This document shows, one piece after another, positions 1-7,922 of a DNA stretch of 37,419 nt. A program made the translations under genes and the position numbers. Under the pieces are notes generated by a model. It searched no databases. It was not told the DNA's origin and was given only the letters and a program-made list of their open reading frames with translations. Every line of letters begins with the position of its first letter. Within the stretch, counting starts at the first letter, position 1. This DNA comes from Chara braunii (lineage: Eukaryota; Streptophyta; Charophyceae; Charales; Characeae): the NCBI GenBank assembly GCA_003427395.1, contig BFEA01000079.1, forward strand, positions 2,242,238-2,279,656, written 5' to 3'.

Positions 1-128
1 GAGTAGAAGGGGGGAGGGGCCGACACGACTGTGCCCGACTATTTTGTCGGACTTCCACCGACTCATCAGGAGGTTGGACCTCGACAGTCTGCCCGAGGGC
101 AGCGAATGTGCCGCCGTAGGCGGCCAGG

Positions 129-131
<3 letters not shown>

Positions 132-171
<40 letters not shown>
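132..171. repeat. (GA)n microsatellite in LTR-A1
   Basis: About 20 GA dinucleotides interrupt otherwise conserved LTR sequence. In LTR-A2 the same site carries (GATA)n followed by (GA)n, so the tract has changed since the two copies diverged. Confidence 0.95.
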
Positions 172-174
<3 letters not shown>

Positions 175-521
175 AAGTACCTGCGCCCGTTGGGTTTTAA
201 AAACGGGCTGCAGTGTTCACCTGCGCACCCGAACCTGGCGTCGAGAGCATCCGGGTACGGACGCGAGGAAAAGGGGGAGGAAAGAAGACCTTGTTGAGCT
301 TGACTCTAGTCCGACTCTGTGAAATGACTTGAAAAGGGGGGGGGGATGTGCTCATTCGTTTTCGAACGACGAGCTGCCCCTATTGTAAAGAAAAAAAAAA
401 AAAACACAAAGAAAAAAAAAGGGGGAGAAGTTGGGGAAAAAAAAAAAAAAGAACGGTCGAGGATCTAACCGCGGCCTCGGTCCAGATGCAAGTTTAGAAG
501 CATATGGATTGTGAGTAGACT

Positions 522-684
522 GCAGACTGTTGGGTTCAACAGTCTGCTTGAAAATGGCTGAGTACAGCCATTTGTGTACTGCGTCTGGCTGCGGGTGAAG
601 GCCAGATGCATTGTCAAGGGTCAGAACTTGGTTCCCCTAGGGGAACATTAAGTTCCTCGGCCCTTGATCACGAGTTTGATCAAG
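522..684 (+). promoter_or_regulatory. Cluster of four dyad symmetries upstream of the LTR TATA box
   Basis: Four inverted repeats lie in 163 bp. Stem 522-531 pairs with 538-547 (GCAGACTGTT, 6-nt loop). Stem 554-560 pairs with 565-571 (ATGGCTG, 4-nt loop). 631-646 is a perfect palindrome, GTTCCCCTAGGGGAAC. Stem 663-670 pairs with 677-684 (CTTGATCA, 6-nt loop). In LTR-A2 the last stem is longer (12 bp), because a base that breaks it here is paired there. The position 60-220 bp before the TATA box suggests protein-binding sites in U3, which is inference. Confidence 0.6.
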
Positions 685-746
685 AGCCAGGCTCTATTCC
701 GGGATTTGGCTGGGGGCAAAGCAACTGCCCTCAGCCTTCAGCCAGC

Positions 747-754
747 TATAAAAG
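747..754 (+). promoter_or_regulatory. TATA box of LTR-A1
   Basis: TATAAAAG is a canonical plant TATA box and is identical in LTR-A2 (15296-15303). Transcription would then start near 775-785, making everything upstream U3. That leaves a transcribed LTR portion (R plus U5) of about 4 kb, which would contain the open-frame cassette. No start site can be fixed from sequence alone. Confidence 0.6.
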
Positions 755-1002
755 CTAGCCTACCACCCAGCAGCCTCACACTTGTGGCAATGCTGCTGGG
801 GCATTATACTTGAGTAGATGCTGGCTGGCTGGCTGCTGGTGTGACGAGGCGAAGTGTTGGACGTCTGCAGAAGCACTTGGAGGAAGGAGGAGACAGCCAT
901 AGCCAAAGGTTGGGGGCTTCTTGCCCCACCTTCTGTGCTGTGCTGCAGGCTGTGGGGAAGTCGTAGCCTTGAGGTTGCTGCTGGTTTTCTAGGGTGGTGC
1001 AG

Positions 1003-1218
1003 CGGGAGCGCTGCCGCAATTGTGCGGCGGCAGCGCCGGTTCTCTTGGCGNTGCGGCGGAAGCGCTGNCGAATTCTTGCAGCGGCAGCACCTGTTCTCTT
1101 GGCGGTANGGCAGAAGCGCTGCCGAAATTGTATGACGGCAGCGCCGGTTTTCTTGGCNNTACGACNGAAGCNCTGCCGGATTCTNGCGGCGGCANCACCG
1201 GGTTCCTTGACGGTACNG
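1003..1218 (+). repeat. 54-bp tandem repeat, four units (LTR-A1)
   Basis: Units start at 1003, 1057, 1111 and 1165. Each begins with a version of GGAAGCGCTGCCG and carries GGCAGCACCGGTTCTCTTGG. Because 54 is divisible by three, several frames stay open through it on both strands, giving spurious repetitive ORFs. Many N positions here suggest that variants were collapsed during assembly. It lies about 220-440 nt downstream of the predicted transcription start. Confidence 0.9.
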
Positions 1219-1633
1219 CCGAGGTGGAAGTGCACCTTGGGANAGGAAGAGTGTGGTGATCGTTTTGTTGAGGACGTTGCANCATGTGNCACTTNAGGGA
1301 ATGGTCAAGGCCGTAACTATTTTTTTTGCGGCACGCTGAACGAGCGGGGACTGGATCCAGGACCACTAAGTATTGCGGCANGCAGGTGATAACCTGNCTT
1401 GGTACTTGGTGGGTTGAGTTGGCGCTGTTCTTAGTGAGAGTTGTGACATTGAGGCTGTGGGATTTAGNAGTGGGATACTCTCCTCATCGGCGAGCCCACT
1501 TTTGTGTTGGTGAGCAGCGNCTAAGTCAGTGTTGGTGCCTGAAGGAAGGGGCGGCTNATCTTTGTGAGCANCAGAGCTTTTCTTGAGAAAATACTTGGCT
1601 TTCTTGAGTGAGCCTTCACAAAATTCACTCAAG

Positions 1634-1807
1634 GTCAGTGCGACTNAGCTCCTTTGCACACCCGCGTGAACCCACACCCTGCATGACCTCGCTTTGAATT
1701 CAGGGGAAAGGGTANAGTGAGAGTGTGATGTCATGCGTGTGGANAAAGGGNTGACTTGTTTNAGGGATGGATGAATCTCTTGATTGTTTCTTTTCTTGGT
1801 TGTGCAG
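1634..1807 (+). other. Possible intron in the LTR leader
   Basis: AAG|GTCAGT at 1631-1639 is a fair 5' splice site. A long pyrimidine-rich tract ending in TTGTGCAG at 1800-1807 is a very good 3' splice site. The 174-nt spacing suits a plant intron. It lies between the TATA box and the open-frame cassette. This is a prediction from motifs only. Confidence 0.3.
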
Positions 1808-2046
1808 GTAGGTTGGGGGATGCATGTGAGGAGGGATCAGCATTGTTTGCTCGAGATAATAATGGGGATGCTTACCTCTCCCCCACTCAACNTGAATGCA
1901 TGTGACGGAAAAGAGGAGGAACANAAATAATAACGAGAGTGCGAACGGATGGGTGNCGGAAGAACAAAGGCCGTNGNAAAATTAAAAGAAGAGAAGACAA
2001 GGGNNCACCTTAGTATCTTCCCAAGGACTTCCCCATTCTATCCCGA

Positions 2047-2146
2047 ACGACCATTATCCTTCTATGCCCGGCTAAAAATATTTTACTTNTTTCTCTTCTT
2101 AATTCGTCTAAGTCGACNCTTAGCCGGGAGGGCATAGAGCGGTCGT
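2047..2146 (+). other. Long interrupted stem-loop in LTR-A1
   Basis: ACGACC (2047-2052), CTATGCCC (2062-2069) and GGCTAA (2070-2075) pair in order with TTAGCC (2120-2125), GGGCATAG (2130-2137) and GGTCGT (2141-2146). The loop of about 44 nt is AT- and pyrimidine-rich. Three successive stem segments in register make chance unlikely. Role unknown; a structured 5' leader ahead of the cassette is one possibility. Confidence 0.6.
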
Positions 2147-2428
2147 CTGTACCTAGGGTCTAGGCTTCCTCTCTCTANGAGGTATCTGAGGCGGGGGTTC
2201 GTTGCCTTAGGGGCCGGNCCTGTTATCGACTCGGAGCGGACCGCTNATGCGGGGGGATACCATGCTGTTGCGGTGGAGCCAGCCCAACTTCTGAGTCCTG
2301 AACAATGTGTTCGGGCGAGGGGGAGGGGTATTCCAAACCACTTCCTAGAGAGTAGGNTGTCTTGAAGNTAGGGGCAGTCGCCTCCTCGTGCTTCAGAGAA
2401 AGGGGAGGNTGAATCTAGTACCCGGCTG

Positions 2429-2560
2429 GGTGGCCGCTTTAGGAGCCACCTANGTGTGGGAGGGNTGGCGCCACAAGANGCCCAGCCCGTGATTCAACTA
2501 GTGTTAAAAAAGTGCAAATAGGCACTACTTCGCGGACGGACNGTGACACAAGAATCACGG
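2429..2560 (+). other. Three short hairpins upstream of the LTR open frames
   Basis: GGTGGC (2429-2434) pairs with GCCACC (2445-2450). GGGCTGG (2462-2468) pairs with CCAGCCC (2482-2488). CCGTGA (2541-2546) pairs with TCACGG (2555-2560). Single N bases fall in two of the stems here; LTR-A2 supplies them (17074-17205). The segment ends 80 bp before the ATG at 2641. Confidence 0.5.
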
Positions 2561-2640
2561 CCCGAAAAGGGAAGTGAAGATTGAACATNGAAGTGNGTAT
2601 ATCTGAGTTATTTTNACAAAGTTACCGCTTCGTTGTCTAG

Positions 2641-3144
2641 ATGTTTGCGGAGACAGTGATTCTCCGATCGTTCGGCACACGCGAGGCAGCGGCTAATTGG
2701 TTAGCAATGCCGACACGATCCCGCGCCGGCATGACACGGAAAGGAAGGCTGGTGTTCAACCCCCTACACGTTTACTCGGAATGGGACATGCCCCGATTCT
2801 GGGAAGGGAGCGCGAGGAAACCACCGCGGAGTTATATTTTCTTGGTCGAGCCAGACCAACATATTAGTCGATATGACTTTGCGCCTCCTAATCCATCACG
2901 AGATTACGGAGACATGAACTTAGTTGTGGTTCACGAGGACTGTCCAGAAGTAGAAAACATTCATGAGGTTAGAGAGATGTTTCTCTATATTGTTTTCCAT
3001 TTGAATGATTTGCAAGGTCCGTTCGGCTCCCTTCATCATGTGAGACGGGTCCGAGTGAATAGATTTAATATCATTCGCTCGGAATGTTTCGGCGTCACCG
3101 CGTTTTATGACGAGGCTTGTGAAATTTATGAGCGCCTCTTCTAA
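2641..3144 (+). CDS. LTR-embedded ORF1, 167 aa, unknown protein
   Basis: This is an intact ATG-to-TAA frame inside the LTR. I do not recognise the family. It starts MFAETVILRSFGTREA. The middle is rich in Arg, Pro and aromatic residues (PRFWEGSARKPPRSYIFLVEP at about residues 50-72). The C-terminal half looks like mixed alpha/beta structure (NLVVVHEDCPE, REMFLYIVFHL, VNRFNIIRSECFGVTAFYDEA). There is no signal peptide, membrane segment or zinc motif, so it is not an Env-like protein. The ATG follows TTGTCTAG directly, a 3'-splice-site-like sequence. The copy at 17286-17789 is identical, and no ambiguous base falls anywhere in it although flanking sequence is full of them. ORF2 begins 17 bp downstream in another frame. 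It may be a captured host fragment or an element-specific accessory protein; function is not assignable. Confidence 0.5.
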   Translation: MFAETVILRSFGTREAAANWLAMPTRSRAGMTRKGRLVFNPLHVYSEWDMPRFWEGSARKPPRSYIFLVEPDQHISRYDFAPPNPSRDYGDMNLVVVHEDCPEVENIHEVREMFLYIVFHLNDLQGPFGSLHHVRRVRVNRFNIIRSECFGVTAFYDEACEIYERLF

Positions 3145-3161
3145 CAAGTGGCTTCTTCGGT

Positions 3162-3407
3162 ATGCAGATGCCTAGCGGACGGCGGGACTTCACCCAGGCC
3201 AGATATCTACTGATTCGCGACACTACGGACGAGGAGCTGATTCGGCGAGCGGAGCGACTATTACTGGCTCGAGATGGAGTGCCCACACGTTGGGTTGGTT
3301 TCATTGGCCTGCTCAGTGATGGGCAGGGATTTTTCCCTAACTCGCGCGCAGATGTTCGTGTCAATGTGGCCCGATTTCCGGACGAAGTTCACGGATACAC
3401 CTTGTAG
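3162..3407 (+). CDS. LTR-embedded ORF2, 81 aa, unknown protein
   Basis: The frame runs from ATG (MQMPSGRRDFTQARYLLIRD) to a TAG at 3405-3407. It contains a charged helix-like stretch, TTDEELIRRAERLLLARDG, followed by a hydrophobic segment, RWVGFIGLLSDGQGFF. The same frame is open again from 3408 to 3551 (with VSVKITLSGERYGIIRIKE), so the TAG may interrupt a longer protein of about 130 codons. The ATG comes right after CTTCTTCGGTATGCAG, a good 3'-splice-site look-alike, and ORF1's stop overlaps a CTAAC branch-point-like motif. ORF1, ORF2 and ORF3 could therefore be exons or frameshifted parts of one gene. No family recognised. Confidence 0.4.
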   Translation: MQMPSGRRDFTQARYLLIRDTTDEELIRRAERLLLARDGVPTRWVGFIGLLSDGQGFFPNSRADVRVNVARFPDEVHGYTL

Positions 3408-3502
3408 TTCCATCGCGCAAACGACCTCCAATGCCTTTCTCGGGTCATTGTGAGCGTCAAAATTACCCTATCCGGGGAGCGCTACGGCATCATCCGGATT
3501 AA

Positions 3503-3718
3503 AGAAACCACTACCACGCACCTGTTTTGGATGCGCCACCGTTTCTCGCCATAGTTTGGAGGCTCGCCTCACGGGTGGTTTCTCTCTATGATACGCGGAA
3601 GGTCCGAGTTATGCGAGGCGGACGTGTCTCCACCTTGACTTTTGACGACGAGGAGCTTACGCGACTCGACCGAATAGAGGTAGAGGCCCGTGAGGGCCGA
3701 CAGGTTTATCCTGGCTGA
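3503..3718 (+). CDS. LTR-embedded ORF3, unknown protein, no ATG at its left end
   Basis: The open frame follows a stop at 3500-3502. The first usable near-start is a TTG at 3527; the first in-frame ATG is internal, near 3611. The product has protein-like composition in its second half (SLYDTRKVRVMRGGRVSTLTF, then DDEELTRLDRIEVEAREG). It overlaps the end of the ORF2-frame extension in a different frame, and each step from ORF1 to ORF2 to ORF3 is a shift of -1. Ambiguous bases resume 19 bp after its stop. It is most likely the 3' part of whatever the cassette encodes rather than an independent gene. Confidence 0.3.
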   Translation, partial: RNHYHAPVLDAPPFLAIVWRLASRVVSLYDTRKVRVMRGGRVSTLTFDDEELTRLDRIEVEAREGRQVYPG

Positions 3719-4580
3719 GCGCACCCTCTCGAGTCANGTGCAGTGGTAAGTGGTTCTTTTGTAGGGNCACATCTACGTGACTCTACAAGGGTAATAATAA
3801 CAAAAAAAACAACAATCTTGCGTAGGTAGGNNAACCANATGGATAGTATCTGGATTACCCCNATGATGGCACTATCNTGCTTATGCANTGAGGGGTAATC
3901 GATCGCTGAAAAATGAGCTGAGNAAAATAAAAACCGAACACCTGAGAAGGTGTCGAACAAAAGGGCGAGGGCNAAGTATCAGGAGATGAAACATCTNCAT
4001 GCCAAGTATCTGNTGTTGGGGATGGGTACTTNNTCATTCGTGGAACGGAGANAGTAATNATTGCNTAGGAGGACGGATCGACCGACANAATTGTCAGTCG
4101 CTCCCCCGAATAGATGTATGCGGTACGANAATATGGTCGAACCGGGAGTTCAAACACCGACCAGGTGCCAGATCACTTGTTGNTATGCATGGTACCAGCG
4201 ATATTTACTTATATAAGCTGTGCGTGATGGATCTTCCGTCTTCAGACGGCAGTAGCATTGTCTCTCCGGTCATGCAAGCAGGAAATGATAACCTTGGCAN
4301 GTCGTCTCGTGAAGTCGAAATGTTGTTTATAAGTATGAGATTATAATGGTACTAGGATTATACATTGGATTTCATGTTTGGTCGAGGCCGTCCTAGTCGA
4401 CTGATGCTCGTTCGTACCGAGAAGATCAGCGCCCTCGGGAACGGACGACGTTCGGGTCCACTTGGCGTTAACCAAGTGTACCTATACTCCAGCGAGCGAG
4501 CAAGCGCCCTCGGCTGACCTACCTCTGCAATTGCATGTAAAAGCTTTCGCATGTGGGTCGGTAGCTCGGCGGGGATACGC

Positions 4581-4608
4581 CCCTAAGGGTGGTGACAGCC
4601 CCTTAGGG
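4581..4608 (+). promoter_or_regulatory. Conserved stem-loop in the LTR 3' region, followed by a GTAAG donor-like site
   Basis: CCCTAAGGG (4581-4589) pairs perfectly with CCCTTAGGG (4600-4608) around a 10-nt loop containing GGTGACA. AAG|GTAAG follows at 4609-4616, a near-consensus 5' splice site. The minus-strand family has a different primary sequence at the same place (22355-22395), yet it again forms a stem, keeps GGTGACA in the loop and is followed by GTAAG. Conserved structure and loop with changed stem bases argue for function in the RNA, for example packaging, dimerisation or splicing of the leader (inference). Confidence 0.55.
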
Positions 4609-4837
4609 AAGGTAAGATGCGCCCCGCGAGAACCTATCTTGTCGCAGGGGACCGTGGGATGTACAGCTGGCGCACCCGGCTAGAGCGGCGAAGGGACAAT
4701 GCAATCTCGTCCGTCTCGACGGTTCGCGGGATTATTTATGTGTCGTCCTAAGTTGTCTCTCGATCATGTTTTTCTAACTCCTGCGTGACATAGCCGGGAG
4801 GGCCCTCGTTCAGGCGAGGGCCGATGAGATCGACAGG

Positions 4838-4855
4838 TGGCGCTGTTGCCGGGGA
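4838..4855 (+). other. Primer-binding site, tRNA-Asp type
   Basis: TGGCGCTGTTGCCGGGGA is complementary to the 3' end of plant tRNA-Asp with one mismatch (the consensus PBS is TGGCGCCGTTGCCGGGGA). It starts two bases after the LTR end CA, as in Athila/Tat-type Ty3/gypsy elements, where I know this primer. It fixes the element's orientation and the LTR boundary. Confidence 0.85.
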
Positions 4856-5063
4856 TGACGGCGAACTACCGTCGTCCCTGGTGGAACGACACTCGGGAAA
4901 AGGATGGTTATGGAGATTTTAAGTATTGTGTATTATTTGTTTGGATTGAAAGTAGTCAGTGGTTATTAATGTCTGGGAAAAGAAAGAAGGTAAGGTTTGG
5001 AGTGAATTGTTGGAATTTATTTGACACTTGGACATGTGTGGTTGTCGTGTTGATTCTCTCAAG

Positions 5064-6455
5064 ATGACGGGAGAAAATGTTGATCCCGCAAATAGTAATG
5101 CGGGGGATCGTCGCAACGATATTCTGGAACTCGCACGAGCCATTCGTGAGGCTGATAATCAGACGGCACAGTTGCCAAAGGTTCAAGTTCCCCTCTTCGA
5201 TGGCACCAATGCCTCGGCATGGGCGGACAAGTTTGAACAATTGGGCAGTTGCTGCGAATGGTCGAGTGAGAAGATGCTTCAAATGGTGAAGCGATATTGT
5301 ATGGTCGAGTACAAAGATGAGGTGTCGGAGTTGGTGCAAGCTTCGCACGACTGGCCGGACTTCAAGGCCAAATTATTGGACAAGTACCAGTTGGGGGATT
5401 AACTGCTCGATCTGACGGACTTACGGAAGTTTAGTCGTCGGAAGTTTGGTACGGCCAAGCAGTTTCTTACGGAGTTTGAGGGGGTTGCGCGCTTAGTGCC
5501 TGACCTTCCAGATAAGGATCGGTGTCTCATCTTCCTCGAAAAATTTTCAGAAGTTGAGCAGCGAGAACTGATGAAGGATATGACTGGGCGATACGACTGG
5601 CCAAAGATAAAGGAAAATCTGTTGGCCGGAAGTTTCGACCAGATGCTTTACCGTCTTCTGAAGCAGCAAAAGGAGGACCGCGAGAAGGAAGGGGTAAGCG
5701 CGGACAAGGATCAAGCCGTTTACAAGACTCTGACTGACATGCGGAATATGATGGCGGATATGAAGGAGGAAAGGCTAAAGCTACAGGTGATGATGGTCCA
5801 GACAAAAGGTGGGAAAAGGAAGGGCAAAGCACCCGTTGTAGAGGAGGTGAGTAGTAGCAGCAGTGAAGAGGAAGATAAGGAGGAAGTGGAGCCCGCTCGA
5901 AAATTGACCAAAGCAGAACGGAAGGCCCTGAACCAGATACGAGGAGGGCAGGGCACTAGTAAAAAGTTGCGGAAGAATAATGGAGGAGGTGGACAAGGAA
6001 GTGATCAGGAACAGGAGGCTCCAGCCCCTCCTCAACAGCCCCAACCTCAGGCAGGAGGTCGGGGCCGAGGTCGAGGTAGAGGTCAAGGCAATGGGGGAGG
6101 CCGCGGAAATGGGGGCGGCCGAGGCAATTGGCGGAATTGGTTTTGCAAGTACTGTGGCCAAGATGGACATGGGATACGGTTTTGTCAGACCGTTACCAAA
6201 GATGAAAACGATGAGGTTATATATACGAATATCCGAGGCGAGGTCTACGACTTCGAAGGAAATCTCATCGACCCCAATGTGGAGGGAGGAATGAGAAAGG
6301 AAGCTTTCCGACGCATGGGGCGAGATCTTCCAGCAACTTTTCGACTGGCTTCTCCGGAAGAAGTCGAACAGATTGAGCTGGAAGCGACGATGGAGTCATT
6401 GACAATCGAGGGTGCCAAGGTCGGAGATGAAGGGTTGAGCAAACAGGAGGAATAG
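5064..6455 (+). pseudogene. gag: gag of the plus-strand Ty3/gypsy element, interrupted by a TAA
   Basis: Gag forms the virus-like particle and binds the element RNA. The frame runs from ATG 5064 (MTGENVDP) for 463 codons; an in-frame ATG at 5028 is possible but less likely. The capsid-like core includes KFEQLGSCCEW and, after the break, KQFLTEFEGVA. Next come an acidic Ser/Glu patch (about residues 261-277), an RG-rich RNA-binding stretch (330-356) and a CX2CX4HX4C zinc knuckle (C361-C374, CKYCGQDGHGIRFC). A TAA at 5400-5402 (codon 113) replaces a position that is Glu in the related minus-strand gag, so it looks like a nonsense mutation. The frame ends with TAG at 6453-6455, and the protease frame continues in the same register directly after it. 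The leader from PBS to ATG is only about 210 bp. Confidence 0.85.
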
Positions 6456-7922
6456 ATACTGCAGCGAGCTCAAGCAGTGGTCAGAAAAATGACTCAATGC
6501 AGGGAAACTTTTGTTCAAATATGCGCCGACATGAATGAAGAATGGCCCGGGCTTCCCCAAGTTTTTTTGTTTGGAGAATGGGACAGAGACGGCCAAGGAG
6601 GCCTTAATGATGTTAGTGCACCACAACATGGATCGCCGTCGGCAGGGTGTTTGATGGCCACCACGGTCTTGTCCCGTCCTGCGTTCAAGCGACCTGCCAC
6701 TGCTGGTCTCCCACAAACTCGGAGGGCTCGAAGGCCGTCGCGGCCAAGGGCAGCACCAGAAAAAGGGTCAAGTCAGCCTCGGGAAACCGAGACGATTTCG
6801 ATTGAAGAAGACGATGGCGAGGAGGATGAATTGCTGCGAGCAGAAGATGAGAGGCAGGCCAAACAACGAGCCATGGTGAGGGAGCCAGAAACGGGCAAGG
6901 CCGATATTGGGGAAGGTGAGTTGAAAAAGAAGAAGCAAGTTTACACAATCCCAGTGGAGCAAGGGCTGGATATCGAGCAAATCGTGGACCGGATTCTGGA
7001 GAGCCAACGCGATTTGTTCACGCTCAAGGAATTCTTGGCCGCGTCACCGAAAATCCGAGAGGAGTTCAGACATCGACTGTCAAGGAAAAAGGTGATGACG
7101 GTTAAGATGAGTGATATCTTTCCTCGAGAGATTAGTTGGGCTCCGCCTGGGACAAAAATGGACTGGCACTGTGTAGCTACTGGGTTGTTGAAAGTGCAAG
7201 TTGGGCCGTGTGAATATTCGGCGCTCATCGATGATGGGGCTGAAATGAACATTATACGAGAAAAAGAAGCCATGGGGGCAGGAGTGAACATCAATCGAGC
7301 GGATACTGGGTTTCTGGTGGGTGTAAGTGGGATAACTCCCTTTTGTGGAACAGCGAGTGACGTGACGGTACAAGTTGGTAAAGTCAAAGTCCGTTATTAT
7401 TTCTATGTGCTACCCAGGGTTGAGCATGCCGTGTTGCTGGGTAGAGCTTTTCTATGTCGATCAGAGTCCATCATCTTCAACAAGCACGATGGTACTATGA
7501 TCGTGGTTTTGTGTGACCCCGTATGTGGCTATTACGAGGTGCTGAAGTGTGAGAACACAAGACCAACCAACTCAAGGAACCGACTCAATCCAGGGTCCTA
7601 CTCTTTCACGGAATCCGAAAGACTCAGGAGGGAAAATGGATCCCTCAGAGAAGAGAGCGATCCCCAAGAATTCTCCCTTGCTCTGCCCAATATCTCTCAA
7701 GCGATCGAGTTCGTTGCCACAGACTCGTCTGTGGATCCCAAGTTGGTCCAAACATTGACAGAGATTGTGGCAGGAGAAGGCGGGACTGGTAGGATGTATC
7801 TTACCTATCGGCCCGACAGGTCTTCTGAGGGTGATGCACTGACGGAGCCAGAAGCCAAGAAGGGGCCTTTTTTAGAGGTGGGCGACTTGGAGTTGGACCA
7901 AAACGTAAGTACAAGAGAGTAG
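6456..7922 (+). pseudogene. pol: pol N-terminal part: linker and aspartic protease
   Basis: This is in the same frame as gag, separated from it only by the TAG at 6453-6455; the first ATG is 6489 and a GTG precedes it at 6477. The first 200 residues are a low-complexity, acidic then basic linker. A conserved segment follows (IEQIVDRILE... then FLAASPKIREEFRHRLSRKK) that is also found in the minus-strand pol. The retropepsin-like domain has its active site at 7230 as IDDGAEMNII; the family normally has D-[S/T]-G, so the second residue is abnormal. The second conserved block is HAVLLGRAFL at about 7420-7450. The frame ends at TAG 7920-7922, because the RT lies in the -1 frame from about 7890-7905. 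Protease would process Gag-Pol; this copy is probably inactive. Confidence 0.8.

Larger units (their letters stand above)
1..4835 (+). repeat. LTR-A1: partial left LTR of a giant Ty3/gypsy element
   Basis: This stretch recurs as a direct repeat at 14505-19480, on either side of a gag-pol region, which defines it as an LTR. It ends in TCGACA at 4835, is followed by a two-base spacer and then the primer-binding site. The left end lies outside the window, so the LTR is longer than 4.8 kb. Inside are a GA microsatellite, four hairpins, a TATA box, a 54-bp tandem repeat, splice-like signals, a hairpin-rich segment and the open-frame cassette at 2641-3718. The offset to the second copy is 14504 at the left and 14645 after position about 960; the difference is a microsatellite expansion and a 96-bp duplication. 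Where both copies were resolved independently (1-600 and about 4620-4835) they differ at several percent of bases. The middle part is identical, including many N positions, so that identity is not trustworthy. Confidence 0.85.

Noticed and set aside
760-1389. Repetitive ORFs on both strands through the 54-bp repeat
   Set aside because: The repeat length is a multiple of three, so frames stay open by construction; many codons contain N; no start or composition favours one frame.
2641-3144. LTR ORF1 as an Env-like protein
   Set aside because: No signal peptide, transmembrane segment or cysteine pattern, and env lies between pol and the 3' LTR, not inside the LTR.
7898-7904. CCAAAAC as a programmed -1 frameshift site
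   Set aside because: The move is -1 as required, but the heptamer does not fit X-XXY-YYZ (first three bases are not identical) and the element has many other disabling mutations.
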